Below, in pieces: positions 1 through 8,627 of a DNA stretch of 42,904 bases. How positions within the stretch are numbered: position 1 is the first letter of the stretch; each line of letters starts with the position of its first letter. Source of the DNA: an uncultured Clostridia bacterium (GTDB taxonomy: Bacteria; Bacillota; Clostridia; Christensenellales; UBA3700). Position numbers and translations under genes: made by a program. The stretch spans positions 1-42,904 of the forward strand of contig CAMWQA010000006.1 in the NCBI GenBank assembly GCA_947176265.1, given 5' to 3'. The notes beneath the pieces were generated by a model. The model saw nothing but the letters and a program-made list of their open reading frames with translations, had not been told where the DNA came from and searched no databases.

Positions 1-30
1 GGGATAGAGGTCGGGACTCGAACCTTAAGT
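1..30 (-). other. tRNA 3'-end-like relic (T-loop plus acceptor 3' half)
   Basis: Reverse complement CTTAAGGTTCGAGTCCCGACCTCTATCCC resembles T-loop TTCGAGT + CCCGA + 7-nt acceptor half + CCC; no tRNA body follows. Related sequence at 3435-3466. Confidence 0.4.
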
Positions 31-69
31 ATGGAAAAATAGTTAGATAAGTGGAAGGTTAAGAATAAA

Positions 70-119
70 ATCGTAGTTCTTGCTTTTTTATTATTGTTTT
101 GATATAATGGAACTACGAT
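70..119 (+). promoter_or_regulatory. Cassette promoter copy 1: TTGCTT (80-85) -17 bp- TATAAT (103-108) inside inverted repeat ATCGTAGTT/AACTACGAT
   Basis: Direct read of motif; near-identical copies at 3507-3556 and 4803-4852. Confidence 0.75.
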
Positions 120-144
120 AAACAGTAATTTAGCGGAAAATAAT

Positions 145-762
145 ATGGAAACGATAGAAGTATTTAAGTATCTGCAAGAGCAAATTCATACAACAATAAT
201 AGCCACAAATGATGAGAATGGTTTGCCCGTTACTTGCGCTATCGACCTTATGGACTATGACGAAAACGGTCTGTACTTTTTAACAGCAAAGGGCAAAAAC
301 TTTTATAAGCGGTTAAAGGCAAACGGCTATCTTTCTCTTACGGGAATTAAAGGCGAAAATACTATGTCTTGCGTTGCTGTGTCCGTTCACGGAAGCGTTA
401 AAAAAATTGGTTTTGAACGGTTACAGAGATTGCTTGATAAAAACCCATATATGTATGAGATATATCCTACCGAACAGTCACGTTCTGCACTTACCGCATT
501 TTGCTTGTATGCAGGTGGTGGAGAATTTTTTGACCTTTCTAAAAAACCCATCGAGCGTTTTTCCTTCTCTTTCGGTGGGAATATAATGCAACCCAACGGA
601 TATGTTATAACGGATAAGTGTATTGGCTGTGGAAAATGTTTATCCGTATGTCCGCAAAATTGTATAATATTAGATAAGAAAGCAAAGATTATGGAAGTGA
701 ATTGTTTGCACTGTGGTAACTGTATGCAAATATGTCCGTCAAAAGCAGTTGTAAGGAAATAA
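145..762 (+). CDS. Pyridoxamine 5'-phosphate oxidase-like flavin-binding protein with C-terminal 2x[4Fe-4S] ferredoxin domain
   Basis: CIGCGKCLSVCP and CLHCGNCMQICP ferredoxin motifs; N-terminal split-barrel-like sequence. Confidence 0.8.
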   Translation: METIEVFKYLQEQIHTTIIATNDENGLPVTCAIDLMDYDENGLYFLTAKGKNFYKRLKANGYLSLTGIKGENTMSCVAVSVHGSVKKIGFERLQRLLDKNPYMYEIYPTEQSRSALTAFCLYAGGGEFFDLSKKPIERFSFSFGGNIMQPNGYVITDKCIGCGKCLSVCPQNCIILDKKAKIMEVNCLHCGNCMQICPSKAVVRK

Positions 763-797
763 TAATTGAACAATAAAATTCAATTTAGCGTAGAAAG

Positions 798-830
798 ACC
801 GATAAGGCTTAACTGTCTTGTCGGTTTTTT
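798..830 (+). terminator. Rho-independent terminator
   Basis: ACCGATAAG...CTTGTCGGT stem followed by T-run. Confidence 0.7.
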
Positions 831-870
831 ATTGTCATAGAAATTATTTTAAGAAAAATACTTAAAATAC

Positions 871-901
871 TTGTTTGTTACGTCGCGTAATGAATTATAA
901 T
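871..901 (+). promoter_or_regulatory. MerR-type promoter/operator with 19-bp spacer
   Basis: TTGTTT (871-876) -19 bp- TATAAT (896-901); spacer holds perfect dyad TTACG-TCG-CGTAA (878-890). Confidence 0.75.
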
Positions 902-921
902 TTACACACAAGGAGTTTTTT

Positions 922-1719
922 ATGGCAGGGTATAAAGCAATTCCACAAGGATATATGACAGTCGGAGAAGTCGCAAAGAAAATGGGGGTAACCGTTCGGG
1001 CATTGCAATATTATGACCGAGAGGGACTATTTAGACCGTCTTGCATTAGCGACGGTGGACGGCGTCTATATAGCGACAAAGATATAGTTAAACTGCATCA
1101 GATTCTTACTCTAAAATCGTTGGGATTTTCTTTCGATGAAATTAAAAACCGTTTGATTGCAATTGATACACCTCAAAAGGCAATAGACGCATTGACGGAA
1201 CAAAGCAGCGCTATTCAAGAGCAATTAAACGTTCTTACGCAATCTTTACAGGCAATTGGATTATTGAAAAACGAAATAGAGCAAATGCAATCCGTTGACT
1301 TTTCAAAGTATGCCGATATAATCATCAATTTGCAAATGGGAAACAAATACTACGGCTTGATAAAGTATTTTGACGAAAATATGCTTGATTATTGTCATAA
1401 GCGTTTTGATAAACAAAGCGGACTTGCATTTATAGATAAATTTAATCTTATTTTTGAGAAAGTTGAACGCGCAATAAAAAGCGGCGTCACGCCCGAAAGC
1501 GAACAAGGACAATTTATTGCAAAAGAATTTTGGCAACTTATAACGGAGTTTATCGATGGCGATATAAGTTTGTTGCCGCAACTAATGAATTTGGCAAATG
1601 CACAAGCAAACGACAGCGATAACAATATGCAAAACGCATTAAATTCTTTTATTGAGCCTGCGCTTGGCGTTTATTTTAGTAATTCGGGTATAAACCCTTT
1701 CGAGGTTAACAATGGGTAA
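922..1719 (+). CDS. MerR family transcriptional regulator, TipAS-like C-terminal domain
   Basis: MTVGEVAKKMGVTVRALQYYDREGLFRPS winged-helix MerR signature. Confidence 0.88.
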   Translation: MAGYKAIPQGYMTVGEVAKKMGVTVRALQYYDREGLFRPSCISDGGRRLYSDKDIVKLHQILTLKSLGFSFDEIKNRLIAIDTPQKAIDALTEQSSAIQEQLNVLTQSLQAIGLLKNEIEQMQSVDFSKYADIIINLQMGNKYYGLIKYFDENMLDYCHKRFDKQSGLAFIDKFNLIFEKVERAIKSGVTPESEQGQFIAKEFWQLITEFIDGDISLLPQLMNLANAQANDSDNNMQNALNSFIEPALGVYFSNSGINPFEVNNG

Positions 1720-2521
1720 TATAATCGAGATCAAGGAATTAAAAAAAAGTTATGGCAATAACGCCGTATTGAAAGGTATTAATTTAGCCGTGCGTAAAGG
1801 CGAAATCTTTGCTTTGCTCGGGGCAAACGGCGCGGGAAAAACAACTACTTTGGAATGTGTCGAGGGATTACGGAAATACGATAGCGGAAATATAACTGTA
1901 AACGGGAAAATAGGTATTCAGTTACAGTCGTCCGCATTACAAGCTCATATCAAACCTATGGAAGCCATTAAACTATTTGCAAAGTGGAACAAAGCAGTAC
2001 CTAATAACGAAATGCTTAAAGCTCTCGGAATATTTGAACTGTCCAAAAAGAAATATGCCGATTTATCAACCGGACAAAAACGCAGATTGCACCTTGCGCT
2101 TGCTCTTATCGGCAACCCTGACATTATTTTTCTTGACGAGCCGACAGCGGGGCTTGACGTCGAGGGGCGCGTATCGCTACACGAACAAATACGCACTTTA
2201 AAATCACAAGGCAAAACAATAATTCTTGCAAGCCACGATATGGCGGAAGTTGAAGATTTATGCGATAGGATAGCCATTTTACAAGACGGCAATATAGCTT
2301 TCGTCGGAACAGTTGACGAATTTACTGCTACTCACGGCAAAAGACACATTATTCGCGTTAAAACTGTCGACGGGCAAAAGGAATACGAAACGGAAAACAT
2401 AACGGAAACGTTATTTGAAGTATTGACGGAATATAAACAAAAAGATATATCCATATTGGATATACAAACTGATAGAGTATCGCTTGAACAAAATTTTATA
2501 AATATTATAAGAGGTGCGTAA
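1712..2521 (+). CDS. ABC transporter ATP-binding protein
   Basis: Walker A GANGAGKTT, LSTGQKRR signature, Walker B IIFLDEPTAGLD. Confidence 0.93.
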   Translation: MGNIIEIKELKKSYGNNAVLKGINLAVRKGEIFALLGANGAGKTTTLECVEGLRKYDSGNITVNGKIGIQLQSSALQAHIKPMEAIKLFAKWNKAVPNNEMLKALGIFELSKKKYADLSTGQKRRLHLALALIGNPDIIFLDEPTAGLDVEGRVSLHEQIRTLKSQGKTIILASHDMAEVEDLCDRIAILQDGNIAFVGTVDEFTATHGKRHIIRVKTVDGQKEYETENITETLFEVLTEYKQKDISILDIQTDRVSLEQNFINIIRGA

Positions 2522-2523
2522 AT

Positions 2524-3234
2524 ATGAAAGCATTAATTTACGGAATCGGTTTGCAATTCAAGTTCGATATACGCAGTAAAAGTATGCTTATTACTTGCTA
2601 TTTGGTGCCTTTGGTATTTTTCTTTTTTATGAGCGGCATATTTACGTCGGTTGATCCAATGGCTACAAAAACGCTTATATCTTCGATGACGGTATTTACT
2701 ATAACAATGAGCGCTTTAATGGGATTGCCGCCTGCGCTTGCAGAAATTTACGGAACTGACATTAAAAAAGTATATAACGCAAACGGCGCGCCGATATGGT
2801 TTGGAATAATAACACAGTTTGTTTCTTCCTTTATTCATACTATTATAGTTTGCCTTATTATATTTGCCGTTTCGCCACTTGTATTCAAAGCGGAATTACC
2901 GTCCGAGTTGTTATGGTATTTTTTATCGCTGATAGCGTTGCTTGCTGTAACATTGGCTATCGGTTGTATTATAGGGTTGTTATTCAAGCAACAAGCAAAA
3001 CTGACTATGATAGCAATGATAGTATTTTTGCCGTCCATTATGTTGTCGGGTACTATGTTTCCTGCAGATATGTTGCCGCAATTTATGCAATATATCGCTT
3101 ACGCCTTTCCCGCAACAATAGCTTTCAAAGCAATGACAAGTTTTCAAGTTTGGCACATTCCCGTATTGCTTGGTATATTCTTATTACTTTGTGCTGTTGT
3201 CGCATTATTATTAAAATTTAGAGTCAAGCGATAG
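2524..3234 (+). CDS. ABC transporter permease (ABC-2 type)
   Basis: About six TM segments; directly downstream of the ATPase gene. Confidence 0.85.
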   Translation: MKALIYGIGLQFKFDIRSKSMLITCYLVPLVFFFFMSGIFTSVDPMATKTLISSMTVFTITMSALMGLPPALAEIYGTDIKKVYNANGAPIWFGIITQFVSSFIHTIIVCLIIFAVSPLVFKAELPSELLWYFLSLIALLAVTLAIGCIIGLLFKQQAKLTMIAMIVFLPSIMLSGTMFPADMLPQFMQYIAYAFPATIAFKAMTSFQVWHIPVLLGIFLLLCAVVALLLKFRVKR

Positions 3235-3358
3235 ATTCCTGTAATTCAAATTTCAATTTGGTTTACAAGGCTAAAAATATCGCGAAGAGCAGTTGCCGTC
3301 GGGAGAAGAGACAGTAAGGCAAAAGAGAGAAAAGTAGGCAAATAACCTAAAAACAAAG

Positions 3359-3396
3359 AAAAACACACGCTTTGGAGTACGCTCCTTTTGCGTGTG
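3359..3396 (-). terminator. Relic copy of the tRNA-Leu downstream terminator
   Basis: CACACGC...GGAG..CTCC..GCGTGTG with adjoining T-run on minus strand; matches 5591-5637, but no intact tRNA is adjacent. Confidence 0.6.
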
Positions 3397-3434
3397 CTTG
3401 GGTGTCTATGATGAACAAAAAGGATTTTTTTGTG

Positions 3435-3466
3435 GGATACTAGAAGTCGGGACTTGAACCTTAAGC
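3435..3466 (-). other. tRNA 3'-end-like relic, copy 2
   Basis: Reverse complement GGTTCAAGTCCCGACTTCTAGTATCCCA resembles a tRNA T-arm/acceptor 3' half; same flanking AACCTTAAG as copy 1. Confidence 0.45.
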
Positions 3467-3506
3467 ATAAGAGAAACAGTTAAATAAGTGGTAGGTTACG
3501 AATAAA

Positions 3507-3556
3507 ATCGTAGTCCTTGCTTTTTTATTATTGCTTTGATATAATGAAACTACGAT
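3507..3556 (+). promoter_or_regulatory. Cassette promoter copy 2: TTGCTT (3517-3522) -17 bp- TATAAT (3540-3545) inside ATCGTAGT/ACTACGAT
   Basis: Near-identical to copy 1. Confidence 0.75.
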
Positions 3557-3591
3557 AAGCAGTAATTTAGCGGAGTAATACAATTACCGAT

Positions 3592-4248
3592 ATGATTGAT
3601 ATAAAAACTTGGATTAAGGATTTTACGGAAAAAGTCGAACAGACATTTGCTAATCGTGTGTGGTTTATAGGCTTGCAAGGCAGTTATGGTAGAGGGGAAG
3701 CAACTGAAACAAGTGATATAGATGTGGTTGTTATTCTTGACGAGTTAAAAATAAATGACCTAAAAACTTATAGAGATTTGCTCGACACTTTATCAAACAG
3801 AGATTTGATTTGCGGTTTTATATCTGGTAAAGCCGAACTTTTGAATTGTGAAGCAAGCGACTTATTTCAATTCTATTACGATACCACGCCGATAAAAGGA
3901 ACGCTCGATTTGCTTTTAGAAAAGGTAGATATGCAAAATGTGAAACGCGCTGTACGAATCGGCGCGTGTAACATTTATCACGCTTGCGTTCATAACTTCA
4001 TTCACGAGAAAAGCGACGATATACTCTGCTCATTGTATAAGTCGGCTGTCTTTGTTATTCAAGCGATATGGTTTTATGAAACGGGCAAATATATCAAATC
4101 AAAGGCTGAATTGCAAAAAGCAATCAATCCACCGTCTGCCGTGCTAACAACTGCACAGGCATTGAAAAACGGTGCAAGAGTGAAGTTTGAGGAAATGTCG
4201 AAGTTGCTACTGAATTGGGCAAAAACGATTATTGCAGGGTACAAATAA
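3592..4248 (+). CDS. Nucleotidyltransferase-domain protein (aminoglycoside adenylyltransferase-like)
   Basis: GSYGRGEATETSDIDVVV nucleotidyltransferase motif. Confidence 0.75.
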   Translation: MIDIKTWIKDFTEKVEQTFANRVWFIGLQGSYGRGEATETSDIDVVVILDELKINDLKTYRDLLDTLSNRDLICGFISGKAELLNCEASDLFQFYYDTTPIKGTLDLLLEKVDMQNVKRAVRIGACNIYHACVHNFIHEKSDDILCSLYKSAVFVIQAIWFYETGKYIKSKAELQKAINPPSAVLTTAQALKNGARVKFEEMSKLLLNWAKTIIAGYK

Positions 4249-4280
4249 AGATAAATTTCAATTTGAATAAGGAGGCAGTT

Positions 4281-4754
4281 ATGTCATTGACAAGAGCAAA
4301 AGAGCATTTGCAGAAATATGGTTTGGATAGTAGAATAACAGAGTTTGAAGTATCGTCGGCGACCGTACGCGAAGCGGCGATGGCAATAGGTTGCAAGGAA
4401 GAGGAAATAGCAAAGACGTTGTCTTTCATTGTAGACGATAAGCCCATATTGATTGTTGTAGCCGGCGATTGCAAAATTGACAATTCAAAATACAAAGCTA
4501 CTTTTTCTACTAAAGCCAAGATGATACCTTTTGAAGATGTAGAAAGGCTTATAGGTCACGGAGTTGGCGGAGTGTGCCCATTTGGAATAAATGAAGGCAT
4601 AGTTGTCTATTTAGATAAGTCATTGAAAAGATTTGAATATTTGTATCCCGCTTGCGGAAGTTCTAATAGTGCAATAAAGTTGAGTTTAGATGAACTTGAA
4701 AAAACGTCGGAGTATTGTAAGTGGATTGACGTCTGCAAATATATAGAAGGGTAA
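4281..4754 (+). CDS. YbaK/EbsC-type aminoacyl-tRNA deacylase family protein
   Basis: YbaK-like sequence (EIAKTLSFIVDDKPILIVVAGD, HGVGGVCPFG); start moved to ATG 4281 behind AAGGAGG. Confidence 0.82.
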   Translation: MSLTRAKEHLQKYGLDSRITEFEVSSATVREAAMAIGCKEEEIAKTLSFIVDDKPILIVVAGDCKIDNSKYKATFSTKAKMIPFEDVERLIGHGVGGVCPFGINEGIVVYLDKSLKRFEYLYPACGSSNSAIKLSLDELEKTSEYCKWIDVCKYIEG

Positions 4755-4802
4755 AGTAAACCAATAAATAAAAATATAGCGAATAGAAAGGCTAAGCATA
4801 AA

Positions 4803-4852
4803 ATCGTAGTCCTTGCTATTTGATTTTCGTTTTGCTATAATGATTGTACGAT
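4803..4852 (+). promoter_or_regulatory. Cassette promoter copy 3: TTGCTA (4813-4818) -17 bp- TATAAT (4836-4841) inside ATCGTA/TACGAT
   Basis: Diverged copy of 70-119 and 3507-3556. Confidence 0.7.
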
Positions 4853-4881
4853 AAACATTAATTTAGCGGAGCAAATAGGCT

Positions 4882-5334
4882 ATGAGATTTGAATACACAG
4901 ATGGCTGTAATAAAGATTTTGTTGAGTTATGTCATGAATTAGATAAGTTTTTAAATGAACTTGTAGGCGGAGAAGAAAATAGAGCCGAATACATTCAGTA
5001 TAACAAATTGGAAGATATACATGATGTAGTAATTGCCTATGATGGAAATGTGCCCGTAGGTAGTGCAAGTTTTAAGAAATATGATGATGAAAATGCCGAG
5101 GTAAAGCGTGTATTTGTAAAAAAAGAATACCGTAGACGTGGAATATCGTATGACCTTATGAAAATGCTTGAAGAACGAGCACGCGAAAAGGGATATAAGT
5201 ATTTTATATTAGAGTCTGGCGAGCCGCTTGTAGCGGCAATGGCTTTATATAGGAAAATTGGTTATAAAGTTATACCTAATTATGGGCAATACGCTGATAT
5301 GGCAGATTCAGTCTGTATGAAAAAGAAACTTTAA
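4882..5334 (+). CDS. GNAT family N-acetyltransferase
   Basis: VKRVFVKKEYRRRGISYDLMKMLEERAREKGYKYFILESGEPLVAAMALYRKIGY acetyl-CoA binding motif. Confidence 0.85.
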   Translation: MRFEYTDGCNKDFVELCHELDKFLNELVGGEENRAEYIQYNKLEDIHDVVIAYDGNVPVGSASFKKYDDENAEVKRVFVKKEYRRRGISYDLMKMLEERAREKGYKYFILESGEPLVAAMALYRKIGYKVIPNYGQYADMADSVCMKKKL

Positions 5335-5381
5335 ATTTCAATTTAGCGTTCCAAATAAAAAACTAAATATTGAGAAGAGCA

Positions 5382-5410
5382 GGGCTACGGCAAAACCGTA
5401 GCTCTTTTTT
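5382..5410 (+). terminator. Rho-independent terminator
   Basis: GGGCTACGG-CAAAA-CCGTAGCTC followed by TTTTTT. Confidence 0.8.
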
Positions 5411-5590
5411 ATAGGTTAAAATATTATAATTATTATAATTAAAGGGAAAATCCTTTTCGTACAATGGCAAAGCGAAAATAATCCTTATCGTACAATGAGA
5501 ACCTAATTTGGGAGCGGAGAGCAGTTGCTCACGGAAGCGGAGACTATAAGGCGAGAAGAGAAAAAGTAGGCGAAAAAGCCTAAAAACAAA

Positions 5591-5637
5591 GAAAAACACA
5601 CGCTTTTGGAGTAATTTGTACGCTCCTTTTGCGTGTG
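5591..5637 (-). terminator. tRNA-Leu terminator
   Basis: Minus strand CACACGC...GCGTGTG stem followed by TTTTTCTTTG, just downstream of the tRNA. Confidence 0.65.
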
Positions 5638-5643
5638 CTTGGG

Positions 5644-5730
5644 TGGTGCCGAAGGCGGGACTTGAACCCGCACGATGTCGCCATCACCGGATTTTGAGTC
5701 CGGCGCGTCTGCCAATTCCACCACTTCGGC
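5644..5730 (-). tRNA. tRNA-Leu (anticodon CAA), CCA encoded
   Basis: GCCGAAG...CTTCGGC acceptor, CCGGA-CTCAAAA-TCCGG anticodon arm, long variable arm, GTTCAAGTCCC T-arm. Confidence 0.95.
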
Positions 5731-5893
5731 ATTTGATTGGGTGGGCAATTAGCCTATTGCTTTATTATATTAGCATACTATTTGGGCATTTGCAATCAAA
5801 AAAATAAAAAAATAATTGGAAATATTTAAAAAATTCTAGATTTATGCCAAAAGATATAGTACAATATAGTAAATTAATGTAAGGAAGGGAAGT

Positions 5894-6427
5894 ATGAATA
5901 TTTGGCATGATATAAGCAAGGACAGAATTTCAACCGAGGATTTTATTGCTTGCATAGAAATACCCAAGGGTTGCAAGAATAAGTACGAAGTAGACAAGCA
6001 GACGGGTATGCTTATTTTGGACAGAATACTTTACACTGCGACGCACTATCCTGCCAACTATGGATTTATTCCTCGCACGTATGCGGATGACGGCGACCCG
6101 TTGGACGTACTTGTAATATGCAGCGAAGAGATCGCTCCGCTTGCGCTTGTCAAGTGCTATCCCATCGGTCAGATTTCCATGATTGACGACGGCAAAGAGG
6201 ATATTAAGATTCTTGCCGTGCCGTTTAAAGATCCCAACTGGAACGGATATAAAGACGTCAGCGAACTTCCGCCGCATATAATTGACGAGATGAAGCATTT
6301 CTTTGGAGTATACAAACAACTCGAGGGAAAGAAGATGGAAGTACTCGAATTGACTGGCAGAGACAGCGCGATTGAATCCATACGCAGAGCTATAGACCTG
6401 TACAACGAAGTATTTTTGAAAGATTAG
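5894..6427 (+). CDS. ppa: Inorganic pyrophosphatase (family I)
   Basis: THYPANYGFIPRTYADDGDPLDVLV signature. Confidence 0.95.
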   Translation: MNIWHDISKDRISTEDFIACIEIPKGCKNKYEVDKQTGMLILDRILYTATHYPANYGFIPRTYADDGDPLDVLVICSEEIAPLALVKCYPIGQISMIDDGKEDIKILAVPFKDPNWNGYKDVSELPPHIIDEMKHFFGVYKQLEGKKMEVLELTGRDSAIESIRRAIDLYNEVFLKD

Positions 6428-6464
6428 AGGCTAATACAAATTTAATTTACTAAAGATAAAATAA

Positions 6465-8627
6465 ATGAAAAGACTTTTTAATTTTAGGATTGCTCCTTTA
6501 ATTTTGTTGAGCATTGTCTTGGCAATTATGGCAATCACTTTTTGCAAGAACGTTACCGTTGTTGCATTTGTTGTTATTGCGGCAATTGCGCTATTAGCAG
6601 TAGTATTTATTAAACAATTTAAAAGTGTAAGACCCAAACTTGTAATTTGTATTTTGGTATTTTTGATTTCTTTGGGATTGACGACTTGGACATACGCCAG
6701 AGCAGAAAATAGGCAAATCTATTCGGAAAACTCTATTATCGAAGCAAATATAGATATGCTAACGCCTTGCGACGAAAAGGGAGAAGTGAAATCCGGCGAC
6801 GGTAAATTTGGAATTGAAGTATGTCTGAACGAAATATTTGTCGACGGCAGAAAGATAGAGGGCAAAGCTGTTGCCGTATTTTCAGACGCAGAAGTTTTCA
6901 ACGGATTTAAGGTAGGAGACAGGATAAGATTCAAGGGCAGTATTGCTCCGCGTAATCTCGTGGTAACCGATCCATACAGCGCGCTTGATTATCGCGACAA
7001 ACTTTATCATTATATTTATTGCGACGTGGATTTTGACGACGAGACTTTTTGTTTTTATAAAGTATCTTCTGGAATGAATCTCTTTGACAGAATAAAGATA
7101 AAAGTCAAGAGTACGCTTTATTCCAATACAAGGTCGGATACGGCAGGCTTTTTGTACGCAATGACTTTTGGCGACAAAGACGGATTGGACTCGCAAATTA
7201 AAAGCAGTTTCAGTTATACGGGCGCTGCGCACGTATTTGCCGTATCGGGATTGCACGTAGGTATACTTGCAGGCGCAATACTTTGGATATTCAAGATAAT
7301 AAAATTGCACAACCGCATTATCAGGCTTGCAGTCATGAGCGCGATATTGTTGATATTTACAGCGCTGTGCGGATTTTCGCCGTCGACGGTGCGGGCAAGC
7401 GTAATGACGGTAATGCTAATGCTCGCAAAGGCGATGGGTATGCGCAACGACGGGATTTCAAGCGCGTCGTTGGTCGCAAGCGGACTTCTTTTGTACAATC
7501 AAATATATTTGTTTGATATTGGTTTTTTGATGAGCTTCGTTGCGGTATTCGGCATACTCACGCTTTATAAACCCCTTGCAAAGTTGTCGAATAAATTGCC
7601 AACGAAGTTTCTCAAAAAGTTGGGCAGTTTGCTTGCCACGTCAATATCCGTAAACGCCTCGCTGTTGCCGCTGATGATGTATTATTTCAACGGAGAGTCG
7701 TTGCTTTTTATTATTGCGAATCTATTGCTTTTGCCCGCGCTTGCGGTCTTTTTCCCGATATATCTATTCGCAGTTGCAGCGGCTTCAATCGCTCCGTTTA
7801 TGGGCTGGCTCGTTACGGCGGTTGCGTCGCCATTTACGCTTTTGGCAATGCTCATCGAAAGAATAAGCAAATTGCCGTCGCTGCTTATTAATTTCAACGT
7901 AAATGCAATTGTCGTAATAATTGGCTTATTGAGCGTCGTGATGCTTTCGGAGTACGTATTTACCAACAAAAATCTCAAGCGAATTGCTTTGGCGGTCTTT
8001 GCAATAGTTTTGGTATTTACTACGTCTACGGCAGCAAGGATTTGGGGTTCAAACAATCTTTACGTATACTGTTTTACAGATAAATACGATTGTCAATATA
8101 TACTAGTAGACAACGCTTTTGGCGGAGAGTATCTGATAATCAACGACAAGACGAGCAGCGATAGCGTCGCCTGCGTCAAAAGGGCGATGAACGAGAATAA
8201 ATTTGCAAAGGTTGACGGAATAATAGTCGTAGGCGACGTTGACGGATACTACCTGGAAAAATTGCAATTGTCTACCAACTGTCCTTACGTATACAGCGCA
8301 AACGAATCGGAGTTTGTCTCCGAAGGTATCTATGCAGGTAAGGCAATTGCCGAAGACGGATTGGCGATAGGCTATCTCAATTACGGAGCGTTGGACGTCG
8401 TATCGGGCAAGACTACGCTTCGAGTTGTGGCGGAAGAAAATTATTACGCGAGCGACGGAGACTATCAAATACTCGTCACTTATAACGCGGTCAGCATAGA
8501 AACGGACGGAAAATATATCGTGTGCGACGCGGGTTTTGATAATTCTGTCAAAAATTACGTGCCAAGTACGTTTACTTTTGAAATAAATAATGATAGAATA
8601 AAAGTCGAAAGCTCTTGGAGGTATTGA
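6465..8627 (+). CDS. comEC: ComEC/Rec2-family competence protein
   Basis: GAAHVFAVSGLHVGIL and multi-TM competence domain. Confidence 0.85.
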   Translation: MKRLFNFRIAPLILLSIVLAIMAITFCKNVTVVAFVVIAAIALLAVVFIKQFKSVRPKLVICILVFLISLGLTTWTYARAENRQIYSENSIIEANIDMLTPCDEKGEVKSGDGKFGIEVCLNEIFVDGRKIEGKAVAVFSDAEVFNGFKVGDRIRFKGSIAPRNLVVTDPYSALDYRDKLYHYIYCDVDFDDETFCFYKVSSGMNLFDRIKIKVKSTLYSNTRSDTAGFLYAMTFGDKDGLDSQIKSSFSYTGAAHVFAVSGLHVGILAGAILWIFKIIKLHNRIIRLAVMSAILLIFTALCGFSPSTVRASVMTVMLMLAKAMGMRNDGISSASLVASGLLLYNQIYLFDIGFLMSFVAVFGILTLYKPLAKLSNKLPTKFLKKLGSLLATSISVNASLLPLMMYYFNGESLLFIIANLLLLPALAVFFPIYLFAVAAASIAPFMGWLVTAVASPFTLLAMLIERISKLPSLLINFNVNAIVVIIGLLSVVMLSEYVFTNKNLKRIALAVFAIVLVFTTSTAARIWGSNNLYVYCFTDKYDCQYILVDNAFGGEYLIINDKTSSDSVACVKRAMNENKFAKVDGIIVVGDVDGYYLEKLQLSTNCPYVYSANESEFVSEGIYAGKAIAEDGLAIGYLNYGALDVVSGKTTLRVVAEENYYASDGDYQILVTYNAVSIETDGKYIVCDAGFDNSVKNYVPSTFTFEINNDRIKVESSWRY

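Noticed and set aside
1-5410. Class-type integron with attC sites
   Set aside because: No attC-like GTTRRRY/RYYYAAC imperfect palindromes and no integron integrase visible; the shared modules are promoter leaders and short AATTTAGCG motifs.
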